Below are positions 49,549 to 62,029 of a DNA stretch of 64,000 bases, piece by piece; position 1 is the stretch's first letter; every line of letters begins with the position of its first letter. Where the stretch lies: NCBI RefSeq assembly GCF_029542785.1, contig NC_083371.1:1240001-1304000 (forward strand), written 5' to 3'. A program made the position numbers and the translations under genes. The DNA is from Malassezia japonica (Eukaryota; Basidiomycota; Malasseziomycetes; Malasseziales; Malasseziaceae). Below the pieces are notes generated by a model that saw only the letters and a list, made by a program, of their open reading frames with translations, searched no databases and was not told the origin of the DNA.

Positions 49549-50500
49549 CTATGAAGAGCGCGCACTGCGCCACGCGCCAGCAGGGCATGCACACGCGCCG
49601 TAGGATGGTACAGATCAAAGAAAAAGTAGCGATCCGCGTCCGCACACAGGTGGCGCTTGACGCCCTTCTCGAGCTTTTGCGTGCCAACGAGGCACGCGCC
49701 GGTGACGTTCGTCAGGCCGTACTTGTGGGGGTGCGCCTGGATCGTTGACTCAAGCGCGTCCGCGTCAAAGAGCGTCGCGTTCGCGCTGCGCACCGTCGGT
49801 ACCCACGCGCGCAGCGCACGGTTCACCGCCGAGGTAAAGAGGATCGTGTTGTTCTTCGTCTCGGCGTCCGCATAGGTGCGTGCCCAGGGCGAGGTCTGCA
49901 TCTCGCTCAGCGTGGGGATGAGCAGATGGCGCGCGCCGTGGTGCACCAGGCGCTCGCTCTCGGCACGCAGCGTGTGCACCGCGTCGTGCGCGAGCGCGGT
50001 TGCGTTACGGCCCGGCGTCAGGCCGAAAAAGGCGTCGTTCGAGCCGCCCGAGACAATGTACAGCGCATTGGGGTCCGCGCCGTGCGCCTTCTTCAGGTAG
50101 TGCGACACCTGCGTGCGCACATCCGGCACCGGGAGTGTCGAGTTGTAACCAGAGTAGCCCTTGGCGACGCTGTTGTTCGTCGTCGCGCTGCCGTGCGCGA
50201 GGTCGTCGACGTGCGAGATGTTCAAGAGGTCCGCGAGCTGCTCGGGCCACGTCGGGCCATTGCTGAAGCGGCCGCTGGGTCAGCGAAGCGACCTACTCAA
50301 AGTACGCAGGATCCGCGGGCCACGTCTTGTTCGACAAGAGGTAGGTGCCGTTGCCCTGCGTCAGTCGCGCGACGTACGTTATCCACAAGCGAATCGCCAA
50401 ACACGACGACCGCCGAGTAGCTCGCCGCGCCAAGCGCCGCGACAAACGGCGCGCCGAGCGCGCAGCCGGCCCACAGCCAAAAGAGGAGCGCGACGTACAT
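49545..50500 (-). CDS. Secreted GDSL (SGNH) esterase/lipase
   Basis: 303 residues in three exons; introns 50356-50377 and 50275-50296. Start at the ATG 50500; upstream only a TTG is in frame. Signal peptide [17 protein letters not shown]. Block I is FGDSLVDN with the catalytic Ser, continued over the first splice as [13 protein letters not shown], and over the second as [20 protein letters not shown]. Block III has [10 protein letters not shown] and the C-terminal block the [12 protein letters not shown]sp-x-x-His. Several N-glycosylation sequons are present. The closest look is CE16-type acetyl esterases and related fungal GDSL lipases. For a skin or lipid-dependent yeast an extracellular esterase would be useful; substrate is not known. 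Confidence 0.9.
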
Positions 50501-50547
50501 CCGGCCGAATGGTCGCAAGAGATGCGCTGCTAGCTATACAAAATTCC

Positions 50548-51009
50548 CTATACGGCGGAACGGCGTACGCCCGCAAGGCGGTCCATCACCGAGCCCACGA
50601 CCGGCATCGAGAGTACCTGGCCCACGCCCGGCACCTGCCGCAAAAAGTTGAGGATCACCGGGAAGAAGTCGCTGCGTGAGAAAAACAACCTACCCAAACA
50701 AGTTCAAAAAGCCGACCGTCTCGATGAGCATGCCCAGCAAGGTCAGGCGGCAGAACACGAGTGCCATGCCCGCAAAGAAGCACACCGTGCCCCGGATCTT
50801 TTGTTTCCGCGCAAAGAACGTGAGCGTGCGCTGCGGGCCGATCAGCATCGCAATGCCGGCCACAAACAGGATATTCCCGAGCGCAAGGAGCGTCGCATCA
50901 AAGAAGAGCAGCACGCCCACAAACAGGAAAAAGACACCGCCGGACACCAGGCCCACGCCAATCTCTGCGGTCAGCACAGCTACGCACTCTGTTGGTCACT
51001 GAGCCACAT
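50548..51009 (-). CDS. GOT1: Got1 Golgi transport membrane protein
   Basis: 138 residues in three exons; introns 50965-50987 (23 nt) and 50672-50693. The first exon is only 22 nt and encodes MWLSDQQ plus one base; splicing gives MWLSDQQKIGVGLVSGG, the Got1 N-terminus. Four membrane segments include FFLFVGVLLFFDATLLALGN and LIGPQRTLTFFARKQKIRGT with GMALVFCRLTLLGMLIETVG. The end is FPVILNFLRQVPGVGQVL, then MDRLAGVRRSAV. Got1 is needed with Sft2 for ER-Golgi vesicle fusion and COPII traffic. All three parts are conserved, so the micro-introns here are certain. Confidence 0.94.
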
Positions 51010-51042
51010 CGCCGTCCAACGAAAAGGCCCACGCTTATTTCC

Positions 51043-52290
51043 TCAGCCAGGTGCGCGCCGCGCGCGCGAAACAATCGGGTGCGTGTCGCTAAGGACGACC
51101 TTGCCGGGGGGGTAGGGCGACGTGCCGTTCGGCAGAAAAGCGAATGCGCTGGGTTAGTTAGGGACCTACTTTGCCGTCGGCAGCGGTTCCTCGGAGAACC
51201 AGGGGTGGCGGAGCGCCTCGGCGGCCGTGACGCGCCGCGCAGGATCGTATTGCAGGAGCCGATCGAGCAGGTCAAAGCCCGCCGAGGTGCCCGCACGGTT
51301 CGTGTACCACTGGTAGAGTGTGCGCGGGAGGCTGCGTTAGCAGAGGTACATACGCGTCGCCACGGCGCAGCGCGCTCCAAGCGCCATAGTCGGGCAGGGA
51401 GTCCATCGTCGGCCACCGCTCCTTGGTCGGCGTGCCGAGGATGTCGACAATCTTTCCGAGCTGGTTCCTGTCTTAGTCGAGGAAAGGACGTACGTCTGTA
51501 GCGGCACCGTCTTGACCTTGGGGCCCATGCGAATCTCTTCGCCTTTAAACATGGGCCGCAGTGCGATGAGCTCGCCCCAGATGCACCCGACAGCCCATAG
51601 ATCGACCGCCGGCGTATAGTGCCGTGCGCCGAGCAGCAGCTCGGGCGCTCGGTACCAGATCGTGACGACCACCATGTCGCTCGCGTACAGCGACACCATC
51701 GGGTCAGCGTACACGCGCGCAAGGCCCAGGTCGCCGATCTTGACAACGCCGCGCGCGGTAATCAGGATGTTGGCCGGCTTCAGATCACGGTGCATGATCC
51801 AATTCTCGTGCAGATACTGCACGCCATTGAGCACCTGCCACAGAAGCGACTTGATCATTGCGCCGCTCACCGGCGTGCGCAGCACTGTGAGGTGGTGGTG
51901 AATGATCTGCAGAAAGTCGTGCTCGACAAACTCGTACACCAAAAAGATGGCATTCTCCTCGAGCATCACCTCGCGCAGCCACACGACATTCTCGTGGCGC
52001 AGCTCACGATTCAGCGCAATCTCGCGCACGGCACTCTGGCTGATCCCGGTGAAGGTCGTCGTGCTCCCTTCGCGGTCGGGCTTGAACTTTTTGATCGCAT
52101 ACACGCCCGGCTCGCGTGCAAAGGCGCCGGGGGGCAGGATCTCTTGCGCTTTGTACACCCGGCCGTACGTCCCGGAATTCAAGAATCCAATCACCCGGTA
52201 GCGCGACAAGACCGGCCGCCGCTGCGCGTCGCGCGCCTGCCGGTAGGCGCGCATGACCTCGGCGGCGGACACCGCGCCTCGCTCCGCCAT
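51043..52290 (-). CDS. SSN3: CDK8/Ssn3-like Mediator cyclin-dependent kinase
   Basis: 392 residues in four exons; introns 51468-51493 (26 nt), 51332-51353 and 51149-51169 (21 nt). Start [18 protein letters not shown] at 52290. Kinase motifs: [14 protein letters not shown] (Gly loop), YAIKKFKPD (Lys), [20 protein letters not shown] (C-helix Glu in a CDK8-type SxSAxRE), [11 protein letters not shown], and the activation segment [13 protein letters not shown] with [20 protein letters not shown]. The last is diagnostic for CDK8, which has no phosphorylated T-loop Thr. CDK8 with cyclin C, Med12 and Med13 forms the Mediator kinase module. After the kinase fold, exons 3-4 add [13 protein letters not shown] and a short basic tail. 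Confidence 0.93.
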
Positions 52291-52320
52291 CAGCGCACAG
52301 ACAGACCTCCACCCACGACG

Positions 52321-53368
52321 ATGCCCGAGCCGTTCTCGATTGTGGACGCGTTCCACAGCGCCTTGCGCGACGACGAAGATCTCCCGCAGCCCATTGCGGC
52401 GATCTTTGCGCTGTCCGAGATGATTGCCTCGTCGAACGCCGCGACTACGTCCGAGCTTATGGAGAGTATCAAGACCGCTTCCGAAGAACTCAAGCAGAGC
52501 CTCTCAAATCCGATTCCTGCGTCGGCAGGCCTCGAGCTGTTCATGCGTTTTGTCACGACAAAGAACTGGGCTGGCGGCGTACGTATCTCGACTTATGCAG
52601 GACTTTCAAGCTCACAAGCACAGTCTCATTACGACCGCGCTCGAGTTTGCACACAATACGGTGCCGAGCTGCCGCGAGCGCATCACGACGCTCCTTCTCC
52701 CGTTCATCAAGGACGATACGGTAGGTTTCTACGCTGACGCAGGTCATCCTCACGCACGGATACTCACGCGTGGTGATGCAGGTGCTCCTCGCCGCCGCCA
52801 AGACGCAAAAGAAGCGCATCAGCGTCTATGTCTCGGAGAGCCGTCCGTCGGGGCAGGGGCTGCGTACTTACAACCGCCTCATGGCCGAGGGTATCCCATG
52901 CACCGTCGTGCTCGATTCGGCCGTTGCCTACATTGTGCACAAGGCCGACATGTGCCTGATCGGCGCGGAAGGCGTCGTGGAGTCGGGCGGCCTCTTTAAC
53001 GCAGTCGGCTCTTACCAGATGGGCATCGTTGCCAAGGCGGCGCACAAGCCGGTCTTTGCGGTGGCCGAGAGGTACGTCGACCGACTAATCCAGCTTCAAG
53101 TTCCTCCGCATGTTTCCCCTCTCCCAGTACGACCTGCCGAACGCGTCGAAAGTGCTGCCGTTCCCCAGCGCCGGCGAGGCGGAGAACGTCGACGGGGCGA
53201 CGCACATGACGCCGGCGATGGAGGCACTTAATCCCTTGGTACGTCGACGCGCTCACCTAGATCGACTATACCCTCCCCGAGCTCGTCACGTTCATCGTGA
53301 GCGACATTGGCATTCTGACGCCGTCGGGTGTCTCGGATGCGCTCTTGGCTGTGTACGGTGGCGACTAA
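52321..53368 (+). CDS. GCN3: eIF2B alpha subunit (Gcn3)
   Basis: 319 residues in five exons; introns 52579-52600, 52721-52742, 53072-53093 and 53239-53260, all 22 nt. Start MPEPFSIVDAFHSALRDDED. Seen: helical N-terminal domain, VILTHGYSRVVMQVLLAAAK, ISVYVSESRPSGQGLRTYNR, CTVVLDSAVAYIVHKADMCL, IGAEGVVESGGLFNAVGSYQ, and the end SDALLAVYGGD. eIF2B is the guanine nucleotide exchange factor for eIF2; the alpha subunit senses phosphorylated eIF2 and is central to general amino acid control. Divergent from CDK8 (30 bp). Its TAA stop directly abuts the stop of DRS1. Confidence 0.95.
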
Positions 53369-55835
53369 CTACCGGCGCCCGCGCCCGCGCGGCGCCTTGC
53401 CGGGTGCCTTGCCTTTGGGTGAAGGCTTGGGCTTGGATGGCTTGGACCGACTCGCACTCATGTCGCGCCCAAACGCACCGCCCTTGTCGCTGGACGTGAG
53501 CTCTTTCGAGATCTTGCGCTTCTTGGACTTGGGCGGCTTGGGGTTGTACTTGGGTGCACTCGAGCCGAGCTCGGTGGGGCGCTGCGCGCGCTTCGCAGCA
53601 CGGATACTCGCGTCGATGTCGCGCTGCGTTAGTGAATAGACGTACCGAAAAGTTCTCCTTCGCATCCTCCTCCTTCATCAGACGCACACGCTTCTGCCGG
53701 CGTGACAGGCCCGCAAAGCGGTCCTTGCCTTTACGCTTCTCGGCCGCCGCAGCCGCGTCCATCTTCTTGACGTACTCTTCGCGCGAGGCGCCTTTCGCCT
53801 CCGCCTTATCCTTTTCGCTCTGGAACCAGGTGCGCGCGGGACGCGAGTAGATCTCGTCCTGGTGCGCCAGCATATTCTCGCTCTTTTGCAGCTGCATCTC
53901 AGCCTGGCGCAGCGCACGCTCCTCCTTCTCCTCTGCAAGCACCTGCTCGATCTCGGGCTTGAGCGAATCAATCGCATCGCTGACCTTTTGGATGACGTCG
54001 GCGGACAAGAGGCGGTGCTTCACCTGCTCGGGCGGCGTGCGCTTCAGCACGGCCTTGAGCAGGCGGCGGTCGGCCTCGCCGACAAGCGTCACGGAGCGAC
54101 CGTGGCGTCCGGCACGCGCCGTACGACCGACACGGTGCAAATACGGCTCGAGTTGAGCGGGCATATCATAGTTGATGACGGTCTGCACGCCACGGATATC
54201 AATACCACGACTCGCGAGGTCGGTCGCGAGCAAAAAGTCGACTTTGCGGTCGCGGAAGTTCATGAGTGACTGCAGACGCTGCTCCTGGCTCAAATCACCG
54301 TGCAGCTCGGCCGCGGAGAGGCCCAGCAAACCAAAAATGATCTTGAGCTGGTGCGCGAGCTTCTTGCTGCGCACAAAAATGATGACCTGGTCGCGGAAGG
54401 TACGCATGCACAGAGAGAGGAGCAGCGACGCACGCTGGCCATCCTCGGCGTTCTTGCGCTCGGCCGCAGACAGGTTCGCCGGCACACGCACACGCACAAA
54501 CTCTTGGATGAGCTTGGCGGCAGTCGAGCGCTTGGGGTCGACAAACAAACGCACCGGGCGCTCGAGCGAGAGACGCACCAGCTGGTCGACGTCGTCCGTC
54601 ATTGTCGCGGAAAAGAGCATCGTCTGGCGCTGAGTGGGGCACGAGCGCACGATCTCGTTGAGCTGCGCCTCAAATCCGTCCTCGAGCATACGATCGGCCT
54701 CGTCCATAACGAGAATCTCAATGTCCTCGATACCGAACGACGAGCTGTTTTGCATATGATCAATAAGACGGCCGGGCGTCGCAATAATGATATCAGGGCG
54801 CATCTTGAGCTCGGCCTCTTGCGACTTGACCGACAGACCACCGACACACAGGCAAAAACGCACGTCCATAAACTTGGCAAGCGCCACACCGACACTGTGG
54901 CACTGGATTGCGAGCTCGCGCGTGGGGCACAGAATCACAACACGCGACCGTGCATCCTCGACACCTTTCTGGCGGTACGAGAGACGCTCGAGAATGGGGA
55001 TAAGGAAAGCGGCCGTTTTACCACTGCCGGTCACCGCGCCGGCCACAATGTCCTTGCCAGCGAGTGCAATGGGGATGGTACGCGCCTGGATCGGCGTCGG
55101 TTTGTGGAAGTTCATCGCGTCGAGGGCACGCAGGAGCGCGCGGTTCAGACGGAGCGCAGAGAACGACAGGACTTCAGGCTTGGTCTCTTTGTCTTCTGTC
55201 GCAAAGTACTGTGTCTTGCGTTCGTCATCGGCATCGTCCTCATCCTCGTCCTCGTCCTCATCGATTTCCTCGTGTTCCTCTTCCTCATCTTCCTCCTCGT
55301 CCTCGTCCTCGTCTTCCCCTTCATCCAGAGGGTCCTCCTCCTCTTCCTCCTCTTCCTCCTCTTCGCCGTCTTCCACTGCTCGTGCGCCGCTGCCGAATCC
55401 TTCGCCATCGCTCTCTTCACTTTCGTACGCACCCTCCTCGTCCTCGCCCATGACCTCGGCAAGTACAGGCTTGGACTGCGCGGCGCGACGCCGCTCAATG
55501 ATGTCGTCGACCGTCAGGCGCGAGGCTTCGGCGCTATTCGCGCCTTTCGCGCGGTCCACGTGAAAGTTCCAGTCATGCACGTTTCCTGTAGCACCGGAAT
55601 CCATGCCATCGTCAAACTCAAACTCGTCCATCTCGAGCGTCTCATTGGCATCAGGCGCACGCTTCGCACGCTTGCCATCGTCGACAATCTTTTCGCGCGC
55701 GTTGATGCTCGCCTTCTGGCCCTTGCGCGGCAGCTCCGGCTCAGTCTCCTTCACATCGACGTCTACCTCGTCATCTGAATCCAGCGTCATGACAAAGTCG
55801 TCGCGCAGAGCGCGCCCCCCTTTGCTCGACACCAT
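53369..55835 (-). CDS. DRS1: Drs1-like DEAD-box RNA helicase (60S biogenesis)
   Basis: 814 residues in two exons; intron 53624-53645. Start MVSSKGGRALRDD at 55835. A long acidic N-terminal region (Glu/Asp runs, 55227-55380) precedes the helicase core: HKPTPIQARTIPIALAGKDI (Q motif), [79 protein letters not shown]. The C-terminal basic region reads EEYVKKMDAAAAAEKRKGKD and after splicing RDIDASIRAAKRAQRPTELG. The acidic front and this tail fit Drs1/DDX27, which acts in 27S pre-rRNA processing. Confidence 0.93.
55227..55380 (-). repeat. Trinucleotide-rich (TCC/CTC) tract coding Glu/Asp runs in DRS1
   Basis: A pyrimidine-rich tract of TCCTC and CTCGTC units on the plus strand encodes long acidic runs ahead of the helicase core. 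Strong strand asymmetry; likely prone to length change. Confidence 0.75.
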
Positions 55836-55870
55836 GACGGAGGGATCAATGCGTACCAAAAAAAATTGGA

Positions 55871-55880
55871 ATCACGTGAT
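55871..55880. promoter_or_regulatory. ATCACGTGAT palindrome in 95-bp divergent promoter
   Basis: Third copy of the exact 10-bp palindrome, between the DRS1 and DMA1 starts. Confidence 0.6.
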
Positions 55881-55930
55881 AATCGGGCGATGCTTCCCCA
55901 CGGGCTTCGCACGATCGGTACGTCACTTGG

Positions 55931-57496
55931 ATGGAGAACGGGACAAGCCCTACGAACGGGTCGGTTCTTCCTGGAACGGGATCCGGCCCATCGCGCAGGA
56001 TTGGAAACATGCTTCGGAGGTATAGCGTTGGACAGCAGAGCGGTGCGCCCGTTTCGACGACGCCGCCGACTGATGCCCCGGTGAGTAGTGTTTCTCCCCC
56101 CGCATCGCCGACGTGGTCGCGCCTGCGGCGTTCGTCCGAAGGCCAAAACTCCTCGTCGTCCGTCAGCCGAGCGGTGCGTCTTACGCCGCTGCGGAATGCG
56201 GCTGCCTCTGTGTTTCAGACTACACGCAGTGCGCTCGTGGCCGACTCTGGCTCGACACCGCCACGGGATTCGGCGTCGCCCGTGCCTTCAGCAATCATGC
56301 AAGAGAGCGGCGATGAGACGCTTGGTGGTGTGACTGCGCCACCCGGCCCACCACACCGCCTGCGTCTCGTGCCGTTCCTGGACATGACGCGCTCGCTCCT
56401 CTTTGTCCCGACCGAGCTAGAGCTACGGGAGAATGGGCATGCTGTACAGATTGGGCGCTTCTCGGAGCGCCGTAGGACGGATGGCGAGTCAGGCGAGGCA
56501 AGTGATGCGGCAGCGACACCCGCTGTTGAGATCACGACCGAGACACAGCCCGTGCCACAGGCCCTGGCTGACGATCAGGCCCAGATCGCGGCGCGGACGT
56601 CTGCGGCGACGGTGAATCGGCAGCAGACGCGCGTGACCTTCAAGAGCAAGGTGGTGAGTCGACTGCATGCTGAGATTTGGTGCGAAGCGGGAGGAACGAT
56701 CTATATCCGCGACACCAAGTCGAGTAGCGGCACCTTTTTGAACCACCTGCGCCTGGCACCGGCCGGTGCGCTGAGCCGCCCCTTTGCACTGAAGGATGGC
56801 GACGTGCTGCAGTTTGGCATCGACTATCAAGGCGGTGTCCAGGAGCTGTATCGCTGCATCAAGCTTCGGGTCGAGATCGACCGTGAAACGCGCCTGCAGC
56901 CGACGGCCTACGGCTCCAATATGCTGCGCCAGCTGCAGACGGCGCAGCCCGAGGCACAGCCTGCAGCCTCTAGCGCGACACCGAGCCGTGCGAGCGGGGC
57001 AGAGCTGACGGAGTGCTGTATCTGTCTCTTCAAAATCAAGGTGTGTCAGGCCCTGTTCATTGCACCCTGCTCGCACATCTTTCATTACAAGTGTATCCGG
57101 CCCCTGCTCACATTACACCACCCAGGCTTCTCATGCCCGCTGTGCCGTACGTTTGTAAACCTCGACGAGGACGTCGAGGTTGACGACGGCGACGACGAAG
57201 ACGACAACTTACCGCTTGCTGAAATGCGGAACCCCAACGCAGCCACGTCGCCAGACGCGGATATGGACACGTCCGGCTCGCTGGGCGAAATGCACTCAGC
57301 GCCCAACTCGCCACTCCAGGTGCAAGAGGCGCTCCCAGCGCAGAACACACACACGCAGCTCGACGCAATCGTCGAGCAAGATAGCCCCGCACTCGCACCG
57401 TCGGCTGGGCAGGCGGTGCCGAGCATCGGCAATGATGCTATGGAGAGCGTACAGACACCCTTTGGAATTGTACAGCGCCCGCGCCCTGTAGCATAG
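55931..57496 (+). CDS. DMA1: Dma1/Dma2-like FHA-RING ubiquitin ligase
   Basis: 521 residues, single exon. A disordered Ser/Thr-rich front is followed by an FHA domain (about 150-310) with RVTFKSKVVSRLHAEIWCEA and IRDTKSSSGTFLNHLRLAPA, holding the phosphothreonine-binding SRxH, and an insertion of about 55 residues between its first strands. A RING finger (about 360-400) follows: CCICLFKIKVCQALFIAPCS, then HIFHYKCIRPLL and CPLC. FHA before RING is the Dma1/CHFR order. These ligases delay septation or mitotic exit when the spindle is faulty, acting on the SIN/MEN pathway and septins. The acidic tail follows the RING directly. Confidence 0.93.
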   Translation: MENGTSPTNGSVLPGTGSGPSRRIGNMLRRYSVGQQSGAPVSTTPPTDAPVSSVSPPASPTWSRLRRSSEGQNSSSSVSRAVRLTPLRNAAASVFQTTRSALVADSGSTPPRDSASPVPSAIMQESGDETLGGVTAPPGPPHRLRLVPFLDMTRSLLFVPTELELRENGHAVQIGRFSERRRTDGESGEASDAAATPAVEITTETQPVPQALADDQAQIAARTSAATVNRQQTRVTFKSKVVSRLHAEIWCEAGGTIYIRDTKSSSGTFLNHLRLAPAGALSRPFALKDGDVLQFGIDYQGGVQELYRCIKLRVEIDRETRLQPTAYGSNMLRQLQTAQPEAQPAASSATPSRASGAELTECCICLFKIKVCQALFIAPCSHIFHYKCIRPLLTLHHPGFSCPLCRTFVNLDEDVEVDDGDDEDDNLPLAEMRNPNAATSPDADMDTSGSLGEMHSAPNSPLQVQEALPAQNTHTQLDAIVEQDSPALAPSAGQAVPSIGNDAMESVQTPFGIVQRPRPVA

Positions 57497-57516
57497 TATA
57501 GTGATGATGCATGACT

Positions 57517-58621
<1,105 letters not shown>

Positions 58622-58679
58622 GGTTGCCAACGCCACGCAAAAAATCGCTTACGTTAGCGTGCAGCGTCCATGCGCAAGG

Positions 58680-61600
58680 ATGGCCATGCCGGAGTGCCTC
58701 GAGGGGATTCCTATCGGCGTGGTGCTCGTGCAAGTGCGCCCTGCGTCGCCTGTTGAGAGCCAGGGAGGGGGCGTGCTCAAGGAGGAAGAGATACAGCGTC
58801 TCGCAGCGTGCACAGAGACCGCATCGGTCCTCCACGACCTCGCCGCCCTCCAAAGCCTCCACGCGCTCGAGGCCGAGGTCGAGCGCGATGCGTGGAACCT
58901 ATGGTGCGCAGGGATGTATGCAGGCACGATGCGCATACGCATCTATGCGGCGGCTTCCGAGCGGCACAGGACACCACGCAAATCCAAGCGGCCGCCCCCA
59001 CCGCGGCCCGCCGCCACGCTCTGGGAACGCGTTCTGCCGCACGTCTTGGTCGGCACGCTGGAGTGGCACGCACTGAGCCGCGAGTCCGATGCGACGCCAA
59101 GCGACGCCAAGCATTTCTGGCGCGAGGGACTCGTACGTACTGTTACTCACCCAGTCGCAATGGTCGCTCGCCGAACTATACCGCCGCCTGCCTAGTCCAC
59201 CGGACGCGCAGCTGGATCTGGATATTCCGCTCAAGTGCACGCTCTATTCGTACCAATGCAACTCTCTCGCAAAGTTGTTGCAGCGCGAGCTCGAGCCAGA
59301 GAGCTACTGCGACCCATATTTTTTGCAGCGGACATGCCCTGTGCCGATGCGCAGTGGCGAGCGCTCCTATGCCATGGATCCTGCGACGTACGAATTCTTT
59401 CCGTGCTCTGCGGTGAGTGTCTACCCCGACTTGAAAGGAGGAATCTTGTGCGACGAGATGGGCGTCGGCAAAACGATCATCTGCATCGCGCTTATTCTAA
59501 GCACCCTTTCGCACGTCTCGCAGCCGGACCAGGAGCCCATGGCGAGCGCGACAACAAGTCTTATGGCACTCCAGTTTCCGCAGCACGAGTACCAAGGTGC
59601 AGATCCCGCGCGAGGACTTGCGCTTGACCTCGTCACGGCACCGTTTGGCGCACCGAGTCCGGGCGAGCGCATCTCGCGCGTACGCCCGCCTAAAGCAACA
59701 CAGGCTGAGACGCCGCCGCCGAAAGAGCATATCGAAGGACGTGTATCGTTGGCCGAGATTGCTGCGCATCGCCTGCGTACGACCAACATGTGTCCTCCGT
59801 CGGTGCTTGCGACTTTGCCGCCCCAGCTGCAAGACCTGCTCGGCCTTGCTTCTGCACCGTTCATCCATCTATGGCCGCCGCCGCCCACGCGTATGTCACG
59901 TATTAGCCAGAGCCGTACACCGCTGCGTGTCTACCTGACATCGGCGACGCTCGTCCTTGTCCCACTCACGCTCCTTGTCCAGTGGCTCGAAGAGATCGAG
60001 AAGCACTGTGAGCCCGGCGCACTGCGTGTGCTGGCGGTTCCTGATATACATACACCCCTGCCGGATGCGTTGCACCTCGCGCAGGGCTATGACATTGTGC
60101 TCATGTCCCACTCGCGTTTCGGCAAGGAAGCTGGCGACGATCAGCAAGGCATGCGCTCGGACCTCGACGCGTCGCCCATCATGCAAGTCTACTGGAAGCG
60201 CGTGATCATTGACGAAGGTAACATGCTCGCAGGCGACTCGCTCGTCGTCCGTCTGTGCTCCTATCTCCGTGTCGAACGCCGCTGGATCGTCACAGGCACA
60301 CCGACCGAGGCGCTGGTCGGCTCGAGTCTCAAAGCGTCGGGCGCCGCGCTCACGTCCCCGTCCAAGGCACGCCCGACATCGTGGACCCCTGCGGAACGCA
60401 AGAGTCTCGACCGCTTGAAATTGCTCCTGGTGCGTTTCCTTCGACTCGCACCGTTTGTCGGGGCGTCCGCGAGCATGGCCTCAGCCGCAAAGGCGTCTGG
60501 TCTTCCATCGGGCAAGGAGCGCGACTGGAATGCTCTGATGGCCGCACCGCCAGACAACAGCGGTGAGTGGACGGCCAAGTGCCGTCTGTATGATGTCTTG
60601 GCCCGCGTCATGGTACGTAACCGCGTCGAAGACGTCGAGCGCGAATGCCCCTTGCCGCCGCTTGAGCACCGCGTGGTATCGCTGGCCCTTTCTGACTTGG
60701 AGCGCAAGACTTACAATGTCCTGCAGTCGCTCATTGTCTTGAATGCGGCGCTATCCGAAGAGTCTGACAAGGACTATTTCTTCCACCCAAGTAACCGCAA
60801 AGCGCTAGCCGCTGTCATGGAAAACTTGGCGCTTGCCTGCTTTCACTTTGCCGGTCAGGGCTTCTTGGAGCAGACCAAAAGCGCACGCGACCTGATCGAG
60901 ACACAGTATGCTTCGCTCAAGGAGCCCTACAAAGAGCGCGTCCATGAGGCGATGTGCCAGCTTGACGCGGCGCTCGAAGATGAAACATGGAAGGAGCATT
61001 TGGCCCGTGGAGACGTCTTGTACACGACGCAAGGCGCATCCGGCGAGCTTGTGCAAGCGTGGACCAGCCGCTCAGCGACGCACATGACCTCGGAGGAGCT
61101 CGTCTCGATGCGCCGAGCCTGCGCCGAAGCGTTGCGAGAGAGCAGCCTAGATGCAGACGACCTCTATGACGAGCTCATTACAAAAGGGATGCAGTACGCC
61201 CAGCGTAAGCAGGGGAAGTCGCCGGGACGCACGCCGGATGCGCCAAAGACGGTTGTGACCCTCGCCTCGGACCACGCGACCGCCTCGGCGAATTTGCAGC
61301 GTGCACGTCATTCGATTCAGCCACGGGGCCGCGCGCGTGCGCCTTGGGAAGAGGAGATTACGCTCCCTGAAGGAATGGACGACATTCGCGTCACCAAAAC
61401 GTCGTCGACGAAGCTGGACGCAATGTTGGTTGAGATCCTCACGTCGATCGAGTCGGAAAAGGTGCTCGTCTTTTCTATGCTGGACAATGTGCTCTTTGAG
61501 CTTGCCGCAGCACTCGATGTCGTACAAGTGCCTTATTTGTGCTATGTTGCAGGTATGCCGCAAAAGCTCCGAAATGAGTACGCAAGCAGTTTCGCTCACT

Positions 61601-62025
61601 CGTCGACCTACCGCTGCCTGCTCATGTCGACAACGGTGGGTGGCCGTGGGCTCGATTTGCACTGTGCCAGCCGCGTTCTATTTGCTGAGCCTGTCTGGCA
61701 GCTGGATCTGGAGAGCCAAGCGATTAAGCGTGCGTGGCGCATGGGGCAGACACGACCGGTCGTCGTATCGACCTACGTCATGCAGCACACGTTCGAGGAT
61801 CGGCTAGTGGTGCGTAAAAAGGCGCGCATCGCCGAGCTCCACGAGACCAGTACGATCGACGATGCCAAGACACTCACAGAGGACCCCGGCATGCGCGATT
61901 TTGTCGCCCACCCGCGGTTTGTGCAGCCCGCTCCTGCAGAGGAGACACGGTTGTCCTGTTCTGCCTTTCAAATGACACCGACCAAGGACGAGGGGCCGAA
62001 GAAGCGCGCAAAACATGTACATTAG
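58680..62025 (+). CDS. SNF2-family helicase-like ATPase, Rad5/Rad16 group without RING
   Basis: 1107 residues from the ATG at 58680 (MAMPECLEGIPIG) in two exons, or 1127 from the in-frame ATG at 58620; intron 59133-59154 joins HFWREGL to SQWSLAELYRRL. Helicase motifs: GGILCDEMGVGKTIICIALI (Walker A, from 59440), VIIDEGNMLAGDSLVV (Walker B as DEGN, 60211-60222), RWIVTGTPTEAL, and in lobe 2 VLVFSMLDNVLFEL, MSTTVGGRGLDLHCASRVLF, QAIKRAWRMGQTRPV. The order and long spacing between lobes recall Rad5/Rad16/Irc20 ATPases but no RING Cys/His cluster is visible between them. Function: DNA translocation on chromatin is expected; the pathway is not known. Confidence 0.85.
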
Positions 62026-62029
62026 GGTA

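Noticed and set aside
55227..55380. Microsatellite tract as a mobile or foreign element.
   Set aside because: It encodes the acidic run normal for Drs1 and stays in frame.
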